This document shows positions 7,062 through 13,096 of a stretch of DNA of 17,228 nucleotides, piece after piece. Every line of letters begins with the position of its first letter. The first letter of the stretch is position 1. The DNA lies in contig JBLNBU010000187.1 in the NCBI GenBank assembly GCA_050260215.1, positions 1-17,228 on the forward strand, written 5' to 3'. The notes under the pieces were generated by a model. That model made no database searches, had not been told where the DNA came from, and was given only the letters and a program-made list of their open reading frames with translations. The stretch comes from JBLNBU01 sp050260215 (lineage in GTDB: Bacteria > Pseudomonadota > Alphaproteobacteria > Rhodospirillales > Magnetospirillaceae). Both the position numbers and the translations under genes were made by a program.

Positions 7062-9035
7062 TTAGTCAATGCCCTTGATGAAGGCGACCACCTGGCCGCG
7101 CAGCGATGCCGCCCGCGAGGTCAGCTGCACCGCCATGGCGGCGACGTCTTCGGCGGCGGCGCGCGAGCCGCTGGCGGCCTGGTCCACGTGACGGACGTGG
7201 TCGGTCACCTGGCGCGAGCCGGCGGCAGCCTCGGCGATGCTGGTGACGATGCTGCGGGCCGCCCCATCCTGCTGGTCGACGGCGGCCGAGATGGTGGTAG
7301 CGATGCCGTTGATGCGCTCGATGGTGTCGCGAATGCCGCCGATGGCCGCCACCGCGTCGCGGGTGGCCGACTGCACCGTGGCGACCTGCTGGCTGATTTC
7401 CTCGGTGGCCCGGGCGGTCTGGTTGGCCAGGGTCTTGACCTCGCCGGCGACCACGGCAAAGCCCTTGCCCGCCTCGCCGGCACGCGCCGCCTCGATGGTG
7501 GCGTTCAACGCCAGCAGGTTGGTCTGGGAGGCGATGTCGTTGATCAACTGCACCACCGCGCCGATGCGGGCGGCGGCATCGGACAGGCCCTGGACCAGCT
7601 GGTTGGTGTGCTCGGCCTGGGTGGCGGCGCCGGCGGCGATTGCGGCCGACTGGGTGACCTCGCGGCCGATCTCGGCGATGGACTGCTGCAACTGGACTGT
7701 GGCCGAGGCTACCGTTTCCACATGGGCGCTGGCGCGCTCCGAGGCATTGGCGGCCCCGCCGGCTTCGGCGGCGACCGCGTGGGCGTTGTCGGCCAGCTGC
7801 TTGGCGCGCACCTGCATGTCCTGCGACGCGGTGGCGACGTCGGAGGCGACGCCCTGGATGTCGTCGTTGAGGCGCGACGCCAGCTGGGCCAGCAGCACGG
7901 CGCGGCGGCCGGCGGCCTCGCGTTCCATGGCCTCGCGCTCGGCCTGCAGCCGGCCGACCTCGGCCAGGCTGTCGCGGAACACGGTCAGTGCACGGGCCAT
8001 GCGGGCGATCTCGTCGTTGCCGGTGGCCGCGGGCAGGGGGGTGTCCAGGCGCCCGCCGGCCAGTTCGCTCATGGCGCCGGTCATCTGGCCCAGCGGGCGG
8101 GTGACGAAGCGCACGGTGAAGGCCAGGATGGCGGCGAAGCTGGCGATCACCGCGATGATCGAGGTGGCCAGGCTGGCGGTTTTCGATCGCTCGAAGCCAC
8201 TGATGCGGTTGTCGAGCAGCAGGTCGAGCTCGGCGCCGGCGGCCTTGCGCAGGCCGTGCAGCTGGTCCTCGGCCGTGGCGGCGGCCGACAGGATGTCGCC
8301 GCGGGCCAGCTTGGGTCCCTCGGCGCCCAGCATGCCGGTGCGGTAAAGGTCGAGCACGGCGGCCAGGGTGCGGCCCAACTGGTCCACGGACGCCGCCAAC
8401 CGGGGCTTCAGGTTACCGGCCGGGTTCTCGCGGAAGGCCACCTGCAGGCCAGACTGCACCGCCTGCAGGTTGCTGCGGATGGCGCCCTCGGCCAGGAAAT
8501 AGGCGATGCGGGCGTCGGTGTCGACGCTGCCGCGCTCGGCGGCGGCAGCCAGGCCCTCGGCCATCTCGGCCAGGCGCTGGCCGATCTCGGGCAGGCGCAC
8601 CACCACCGCGTCCATCACGTAGTACGAATCGAGGTCGGGATCGAGGATCAGGTTCGAAGTGTCGCCCACCTGGGCCGCCAGGGCGCGGGTGGCCTCGGCC
8701 ATGTCGCGGCCGCTGGCGCCGGCCGCGGATGCAGCCAGCGCCTGGGCCTGGTCGGCGGCCTTCAGGGTCTCGGCCAGGGCGGTATCGAGTGCGGCCACCT
8801 GACTGAGGCCCGCTGCCGCCTGGGCCAGGGTGCCGGCGCCCAGCCGCGCCCGCGACAGCCCGTGTTCAGCGTCGGCGATGCGGTGCAGCACGCCGTTGCC
8901 CAGACGCTCCTTGGCGGCAAAGTCGATGGCCACGTTCTTCTCGGACATCATCTGGGTCAGCAGCAGCCCGATCGGGATGATCATCAGCGCCGACACCAGC
9001 CCCAATTTGTGCGGGATCGTGAACCGTCCGAGCAT
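7062..9035 (-). CDS. Methyl-accepting chemotaxis protein
   Basis: This 657-residue chemoreceptor is anchored in the inner membrane and signals through CheW/CheA. A first membrane segment lies at about residues 12-29 and a second at 288-310. Between them is a ~260-residue, mostly helical periplasmic sensor region containing the phrase LDPDLDSYYVMDAVVVRLPE. A HAMP domain follows (about 311-362, with RPLGQMTGAMSELAGG). The long cytoplasmic signalling domain has the hairpin tip motif at about 499-525 (SQTNLLALNATIEAARAGE, then GKGFAVVAGEVKTLA). No terminal CheR-binding pentapeptide is seen; the protein ends VVAFIKGID. The ATG at 9035 has AGGTGG only 3 bases upstream. The ligand cannot be told from sequence. 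The gene appears monocistronic, with no chemotaxis genes nearby. Confidence 0.97.
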   Translation of the reverse strand: MLGRFTIPHKLGLVSALMIIPIGLLLTQMMSEKNVAIDFAAKERLGNGVLHRIADAEHGLSRARLGAGTLAQAAAGLSQVAALDTALAETLKAADQAQALAASAAGASGRDMAEATRALAAQVGDTSNLILDPDLDSYYVMDAVVVRLPEIGQRLAEMAEGLAAAAERGSVDTDARIAYFLAEGAIRSNLQAVQSGLQVAFRENPAGNLKPRLAASVDQLGRTLAAVLDLYRTGMLGAEGPKLARGDILSAAATAEDQLHGLRKAAGAELDLLLDNRISGFERSKTASLATSIIAVIASFAAILAFTVRFVTRPLGQMTGAMSELAGGRLDTPLPAATGNDEIARMARALTVFRDSLAEVGRLQAEREAMEREAAGRRAVLLAQLASRLNDDIQGVASDVATASQDMQVRAKQLADNAHAVAAEAGGAANASERASAHVETVASATVQLQQSIAEIGREVTQSAAIAAGAATQAEHTNQLVQGLSDAAARIGAVVQLINDIASQTNLLALNATIEAARAGEAGKGFAVVAGEVKTLANQTARATEEISQQVATVQSATRDAVAAIGGIRDTIERINGIATTISAAVDQQDGAARSIVTSIAEAAAGSRQVTDHVRHVDQAASGSRAAAEDVAAMAVQLTSRAASLRGQVVAFIKGID

Positions 9036-9167
9036 CTGCCACCTGTCTGTTCGATATAGTCCAAGCGGGTTAGTACTACCATCCGCAACCGTCGACAGGT
9101 GCCCGCAAATTGTGCATGGGTGGGTCGTGGGTAGGTGTGGCTAAAAAATGGGCATGCAGCAGGCATG

Positions 9168-9199
9168 AAAAAGCCCCCCGCCCGCAAGGGGCAGGGGGC
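9168..9199 (-). terminator. Intrinsic terminator after sodB
   Basis: On the minus strand an 11-bp GC-rich stem (9189-9199 with 9173-9183, one T-G pair) with a 5-base loop runs into TTTTT (9168-9172). It is 51 bases past the sodB stop and separates sodB from the chemoreceptor gene. Confidence 0.93.
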
Positions 9200-9249
9200 C
9201 GTTCATGTCCTTCGGGGACGCCGGGAGCGTCCCGCCGGGTCTACGCGTC

Positions 9250-9846
9250 CTAGCCCAGATTGGCCGCGACGAAGTCCCAGTTGACCAGGTTGTCCAGGAA
9301 GGCCTGGACGAAGTCGGGGCGGCGGTTCTGGTAGTCGAGATAGTAGGCGTGTTCCCACACGTCGACGGTCAGCAGCGCCTTCTTGCCGTGGGCCATGGGC
9401 AGGTCGGCGTTGGCGGTCTTCATGATCTCGAGCTTGCCGTTCGATTCGACCAGCCAGGCCCAACCGGAGCCGAACTGGGTGACGGCGGCGTTCTTGAAGT
9501 CCTCCTTGAACTTGTCGAAGCCGCCGAGATCGGCGTCGATGCGCGCCGCCAGCTTGCCGCCCGGCTTGCCGCCGCCGCCCTTCTTCATGCAGTTCCAGAA
9601 GAAGGTGTGGTTCCACACCTGGGCGGCGTTGTTGAAGATGCCCTGCTTGGCCGGCAGGTCGGCGCTTGCGGCCTTGATCACCTCTTCAAGGGACTGGCTC
9701 GCCAGGGCGGTGTCCTTGGTCAGGTTGTTGAGGTTGGTGACATAGGCCGCGTGGTGCTTGCCGTGGTGGAACTCGAGGGTGCGCGCCGAGACATAGGGCT
9801 CGAGCGCGTCGTTGGCGAAGGGCAGGGGCGGAAGCTCGAATGCCAT
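9250..9846 (-). CDS. sodB: Superoxide dismutase, Fe type
   Basis: The enzyme dismutates superoxide to oxygen and hydrogen peroxide in the cytoplasm. The 198-residue protein shows the Fe/Mn family pattern: N-terminal FELPPLPFANDALEPYVS, then metal ligands His27 (EFHHGKHHAAY), His80 (AAQVWNHTFFWNC), Asp162 and His166 (DVWEHAYYLDYQNRRPDF). AAQVWNHTFFWNCM and the FGSGWAWLV region favour iron over manganese, though cambialistic use cannot be excluded. A Gly/Lys-rich loop (KKGGGGKPGGK, residues 88-98) makes it slightly longer than the E. coli protein. The ATG at 9846 is chosen because GAGG lies at 9853-9856; a start five codons upstream would include that ribosome site. It has its own likely promoter and terminator, so it is probably monocistronic. 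No signal peptide is present. Confidence 0.97.
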   Translation of the reverse strand: MAFELPPLPFANDALEPYVSARTLEFHHGKHHAAYVTNLNNLTKDTALASQSLEEVIKAASADLPAKQGIFNNAAQVWNHTFFWNCMKKGGGGKPGGKLAARIDADLGGFDKFKEDFKNAAVTQFGSGWAWLVESNGKLEIMKTANADLPMAHGKKALLTVDVWEHAYYLDYQNRRPDFVQAFLDNLVNWDFVAANLG

Positions 9847-9903
9847 GATCAACCTCGTCAATGATTTGCCGGTGCGTTTGGAAACGGTCTAAATCCGCTG
9901 ACA

Positions 9904-9932
9904 AAGATAGGATGGGACGTACCACTTGTGAA
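9904..9932 (-). promoter_or_regulatory. Probable sigma70-type promoter of sodB
   Basis: On the minus strand TTCACA (9927-9932) and TATCTT (9904-9909) are separated by exactly 17 bases. Transcription would start near 9897, giving a leader of about 50 bases to the ATG at 9846. It lies just past the hpnE stop at 9950. Confidence 0.5.
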
Positions 9933-9949
9933 GAGGGCATTTCCCCCTT

Positions 9950-11164
9950 TTAGGGCGCGAAGGACAGTGTCCGGTCGCCCACTGCCAGACGGGCGGCCTC
10001 CAGGCCGCTGGTGATGGCCGCCTCGATGGTACAGGGCCACGGGGATTCGATCCAGTCGCCCGCAAGGAATAGGTTCGGATGGCGGGTGGCGTGGCCGGGC
10101 CGGCGGGCCACCGCCTGCGGGGTGTGGGCCAGGGTGGCGCGGCGTTCCTTCAGGATGCGCACCGGCGGCTGGGGCGAGCCGGGGCGGCCCAGCACGCGGG
10201 CCACCTCGGCCCACAGCAGGGCGGCGATGTCGTCTGCCGGGCGGTCGGCCAGGGCGTCGGCGGCCGAGACGGTCACCGAGATCACGTCCTCGCGCAGCGA
10301 CAGCCACTGCGAGGTGCCCCCCGACAGCGCCAGGAACGGCTTGCCGCCGGGCAGGCAGGTGCCTTCGCCGACCAGGAAATGAGCGTTGACGATGGCGCGC
10401 GTCGGCATGGCCGGCACCTCGCCAGGCAGCACCGAGGCGATGGCCCAGGGCGGCAGCGCCAGCACCACCCGGTCGTTGGGCGACAGCGCCTGGGTGGTGT
10501 CGTCGAACACCAGGGCGTCGCGGCCGGCGGCCAGCAGGCGCCGCCCGGTGCGCATTTCGGCGCCGAACGCCCCCAGGGTGGCGACGGCCGGGGCGACGAA
10601 GGCGCTGGACAGGCCGGCGGGGAACAGCCAGGGCGTCAGGGCCTTGGGCCCGCGCAGCAGCACCCGGCGCAGCACGCGGGCGAACATCCGCGCCGAGGCG
10701 TCCTCGGGCGGGGTGTTCATGATCGCCTCGCACAGCGGCAGCCAGGTCCCCTTGTATGAGCGGGTGGGACCCAGCCGCATGGCGACGGTTTCGGCCTCGG
10801 GCGTCCACGGCAGGCCGAGCGCGGCGAACAGTTCCAGCACGCCCACCGGCAGCCGGTTGGCCTGGACCACCCATGACTTGCCGGTGCCGAGGTCGAGGAA
10901 GGGGAAGGCGGGCGGGGCCGGTACCATGGCCTCGTCGCCACCGATGGCGCGGGCATAGGCCAGTGCGGTCCGGTTGGCCCCCAGCACCAGGTGGGTGCCG
11001 TTGTCGATCACCCGGTCCAGGCGGGCGTCGCGGAACGAACGGCAACGGCCGCCGGCATGTCCGGCCGCCTCGTGAACGGCGACGCGGACGCCGGCACGGG
11101 CGGCCGCCACCGCGCAGGCCAGCCCGGCAAGGCCGGCGCCGACGACGTGCAGTGTCCCCTTCAC
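9950..11164 (-). CDS. hpnE: Hydroxysqualene dehydroxylase, FAD-dependent
   Basis: HpnE reduces hydroxysqualene to squalene, the third step of the HpnD-HpnC-HpnE route that feeds hopanoid synthesis. The 404-residue protein belongs to the phytoene-desaturase-like amine oxidase superfamily. It has an FAD-binding VVGAGLAGLACA at residues 7-18 (GxGxxG), a second motif EAAGHAGGRCRS, and the C-terminal flavin motif LFLAGDWIESPWPCTIEAA (about 365-383). The start is the GTG at 11164, whose GTGA overlaps the hpnC stop; this places the dinucleotide-binding motif right at the N-terminus, as expected. The upstream open frame overlaps hpnC and is not used. The overlap suggests translational coupling with hpnC. 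The usual hpnD is absent from between the two genes. Confidence 0.92.
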   Translation of the reverse strand: MKGTLHVVGAGLAGLACAVAAARAGVRVAVHEAAGHAGGRCRSFRDARLDRVIDNGTHLVLGANRTALAYARAIGGDEAMVPAPPAFPFLDLGTGKSWVVQANRLPVGVLELFAALGLPWTPEAETVAMRLGPTRSYKGTWLPLCEAIMNTPPEDASARMFARVLRRVLLRGPKALTPWLFPAGLSSAFVAPAVATLGAFGAEMRTGRRLLAAGRDALVFDDTTQALSPNDRVVLALPPWAIASVLPGEVPAMPTRAIVNAHFLVGEGTCLPGGKPFLALSGGTSQWLSLREDVISVTVSAADALADRPADDIAALLWAEVARVLGRPGSPQPPVRILKERRATLAHTPQAVARRPGHATRHPNLFLAGDWIESPWPCTIEAAITSGLEAARLAVGDRTLSFAP

Positions 11165-12009
11165 GGCCGGGGGAAGCCCGAAATCATGCCGCCGGCGAAG
11201 GCAGCCAGATAGTCGAGCGGCCCCAGCTTGATCGACGTTGCCAGCGGGTCGCCGGCGCGCAGCAGTTCGGACAGGCGGTCGGCGACGCGCAGGATGACGG
11301 CCACCTCCATGCGCAGGTGGCGGCTCTTGATCTGGCCGGGCAGGGGGCGGGCCAACTCGATCAGCCCGTCGGTGGCGTCCAGCGTCATGTCGAGGACGCG
11401 GCGCAGTTCGGGCGGGGTGCGACCGCCGCCCAGGACCTGGTTGGACAGGCCGGCGCCGAACAGCCAGTCGCGCGGAATGTAGACCCGTGCCAGGGCCTTC
11501 CAGTCCTTGCCGCAGTCCTGCAGGTGGTTGAGCACCTGAAGTGCCGCGCACAGGGCGTCGCCGGCGGGCCAGGTGGACCGGTCCTCGCCGTGGAGGTCGA
11601 GCAGGAAGCGCCCGACCGGGGCCGCCGAGAAGCGGCAATAGGTCATCAGGTCGCCCCAGTCGCGGCAGTGGTCGGTGACCGCGTCCCGGCGGAAGGCCTG
11701 CAACAGCTCGGACGCGTGCTTGAGGAGCTGGGGATCGGCGCCCACGGCCTGGCGGTAGGCCAGTGCGTTGCCGACATCGGGGCCGGCGTCGGCGCCGTCA
11801 AGCAGGGCGGCATCGATCGCGTCGAGGCGGGCGATCTTTTCTTCGGGCGACAGGGTGGGGCTGTCGGCGATGTCGTCGGCGTGGCGGGCGCAGTGGTAAT
11901 AGGCCATCACCGTGCCGCGCAGATGGGCGGGCAGCAGCACCGAGGCGACGGGGAAGTTCTCTTGGTTCGCGGTCTTGCTGGGGGCGGCCATGGCTGCGGC
12001 GCGGGACAA
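11161..12009 (-). CDS. hpnC: Hydroxysqualene synthase
   Basis: HpnC converts presqualene diphosphate to hydroxysqualene. The 282-residue protein has the trans-isoprenyl synthase fold of squalene/phytoene synthases. The N-terminal SKTANQENFPVASVLLP is the HpnC hallmark. The two Asp-rich metal/diphosphate motifs are intact: ADDIADS with DDIAD at residues 45-49, and NHLQDCGKDW with DCGKD at 165-169. YCRFSAAPVGR lies between them. The likely start is the TTG at 12009, because GAGGAG sits at 12016-12021 with a 6-base gap. An in-frame ATG at 11991 has no ribosome site, and a further ATG at 12066 would overlap the putative divergent promoter. The stop overlaps the hpnE start by GTGA. The presqualene-diphosphate-forming partner HpnD is not encoded in this window. 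Confidence 0.92.
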   Translation of the reverse strand: MSRAAAMAAPSKTANQENFPVASVLLPAHLRGTVMAYYHCARHADDIADSPTLSPEEKIARLDAIDAALLDGADAGPDVGNALAYRQAVGADPQLLKHASELLQAFRRDAVTDHCRDWGDLMTYCRFSAAPVGRFLLDLHGEDRSTWPAGDALCAALQVLNHLQDCGKDWKALARVYIPRDWLFGAGLSNQVLGGGRTPPELRRVLDMTLDATDGLIELARPLPGQIKSRHLRMEVAVILRVADRLSELLRAGDPLATSIKLGPLDYLAAFAGGMISGFPRP

Positions 12010-12015
12010 CGAACG

Positions 12016-12021
12016 CTCCTC
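12016..12021 (-). promoter_or_regulatory. Ribosome binding site pointing to a TTG start of hpnC
   Basis: GAGGAG on the minus strand is 6 bases before TTG at 12009 and 24 bases before the ATG at 11991, so it supports the TTG as start codon. Confidence 0.55.
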
Positions 12022-12024
12022 GGA

Positions 12025-12054
12025 TTGGTGCGGCGCGAAGAAGGGGTCTATATA
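12025..12054 (+). promoter_or_regulatory. Possible promoter in the hpnC / NDUFAF6-like divergent gap
   Basis: TTGGTG (12025-12030) and TATATA (12049-12054) are 18 bases apart on the plus strand, a weak sigma70-like pair. The TATATA block is the most AT-rich stretch of the 87-base gap and could also serve the opposite strand. It would give a leader of about 35 bases to the ATG at 12097. Confidence 0.3.
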
Positions 12055-12096
12055 TGACACGCCCATTTCGCGCCTGCCAGGGGAAACCCCGCCGCC

Positions 12097-12927
12097 ATGC
12101 CCGCCGATGCCCCCGCCTCCCATGCCGCGGAGCACGTGCGCCGCTTCGACCGCGAGCGCTATGCCACCGCCCTGTTCGCGCCGCCGGGCCCGCGTGACGG
12201 GCTGATGGTCCTGTACGCCTTCAACCTGGAGGTCGCCCGGGTGCGCGAGCAGGTGCGCGAGCCCATGGCCGGCCTGATCCGCCTGCAGTGGTGGCGCGAC
12301 GTCATCGCCGAGGCCCGCGCCGGCGGCACCGAGCGGGGACACCCCATTGCCGGCCCCCTGGCCGGGCTGATCCGCGCCCACGACCTGCCCATTGAGCCGT
12401 TCGAGCGGCTGCTGGCCGCCCGCGAGCTGGACCTGCGGCCCGACCCACCCGCCGATCTGGCGGCGGCCGAGGACTATGCCGACGCCACCTCGGCGAGCCT
12501 GGTCGAACTTGCGTTGCGGGTGCTGGGTACCAACAGCGACGCGGCCCGTCCGGTGGGCGTCGCGTGGTCCTTGGTCGGCCAGCTGCGGGCCTTGCCATTC
12601 GCGTTGTCAACCGGCCGGTTGACGCTGCCGGCCGCAGTTTTACTGGAATTCGGCACCGACGTGGCCGCCGTCCAAGCCGGCCGCGCGCCCAAACAGGCCC
12701 TGATCGGTGCCGTCCGCAGGGTGGCGGAACGGGCCCAGGAGCACCTGAATGCGGTGCGCGGAACCCGTCCGGGACAGGGGCTGCCGGCCCTGCTGCCGGC
12801 GGTGCTGGCCCGCGTGCATCTGCATACGTTGGCCATATCGGGCTTCGATCCGTTCGACGCCCGGGTAGCCAGGCCGCAGACGGCGCCGTTGAGGCTGTTG
12901 TGGGCGAAGCTTAGTGGCCGAATTTGA
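12097..12927 (+). CDS. Squalene/phytoene-synthase-fold protein, NDUFAF6-like (probably non-enzymatic)
   Basis: The 276-residue protein belongs to the squalene/phytoene synthase superfamily by its phrases RRFDRERYATALFAPP (15-30), LMVLYAFNLEVARVREQV (36-53), IRLQWWRDVI (61-70), YADATSASLVELALRVLG (127-144) and GQLRALPFAL (161-170). The two catalytic Asp-rich motifs are absent. Where true synthases have DDIAD it reads NLEVARVRE, and where they have the second DxxxD it reads VGQLRALPF. This is the pattern of the group related to human NDUFAF6, a complex I assembly factor. I therefore infer an assembly or binding role rather than a prenyl-synthase reaction. It should not be called HpnD. It is transcribed divergently from hpnC. 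The ATG at 12097 has AGGGGA 12 bases upstream, rather far. It may be annotated elsewhere as phytoene synthase. Confidence 0.88.
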   Translation: MPADAPASHAAEHVRRFDRERYATALFAPPGPRDGLMVLYAFNLEVARVREQVREPMAGLIRLQWWRDVIAEARAGGTERGHPIAGPLAGLIRAHDLPIEPFERLLAARELDLRPDPPADLAAAEDYADATSASLVELALRVLGTNSDAARPVGVAWSLVGQLRALPFALSTGRLTLPAAVLLEFGTDVAAVQAGRAPKQALIGAVRRVAERAQEHLNAVRGTRPGQGLPALLPAVLARVHLHTLAISGFDPFDARVARPQTAPLRLLWAKLSGRI

Positions 12928-13096
12928 GCCCAGACTCCTGTCCTTCCGCCCGGCTGAGGGGAAACAAGGACGATAACGTATCCGGAACGAATACGTTTCG
13001 GCTACGCAACACACCGTTGCGCATGGGCAATGAAATTGGCTGGGCTAGATGTGGGTGGCGGAGCCGGGGCGAACATACATCCGCTGGGGGCCTGGG
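12928..13096. other. Intergenic gap between two convergent genes, with two dyads
   Basis: This 169-base gap lies between the 3' ends of the NDUFAF6-like gene and putA. It holds a 23-bp near-palindrome (12975-12997) and a 6-bp inverted repeat (CGCAAC 13005-13010, GTTGCG 13016-13021). Neither is followed by a T tract. I see no coding frame with a ribosome site in it. Confidence 0.6.
12975..12997. repeat. 23-bp near-perfect palindrome
   Basis: The arm AACGTATCCG (12975-12984) pairs with CGAATACGTT (12988-12997) at 9 of 10 positions around GAA. The base composition is less GC-rich than the surroundings. Its place between two gene ends suits a transcript-end hairpin, but without a T tract it is not a standard terminator. 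An operator for an unseen small RNA is possible. Confidence 0.5.

Noticed and set aside
5738..7078. Open frame antisense to the aldehyde dehydrogenase
   Set aside because: The sense strand encodes a complete ALDH7 enzyme; the antisense product is His/Gly/Gln-rich without motifs.
7188..9059. Long open frame antisense to the chemoreceptor gene
   Set aside because: It mirrors the chemoreceptor gene in a very GC-rich sequence, its product is low-complexity Gly/Ala/His/Gln, and no ribosome site or family motif supports it.
11165..11638. N-terminal extension of hpnE
   Set aside because: It lies wholly inside hpnC in another frame, and the FAD-binding motif begins right after the GTG at 11164.
12097..12927. 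Identification of this gene as hpnD or phytoene synthase
   Set aside because: Both Asp-rich catalytic motifs are missing and the sequence phrases match the NDUFAF6-like group rather than HpnD.
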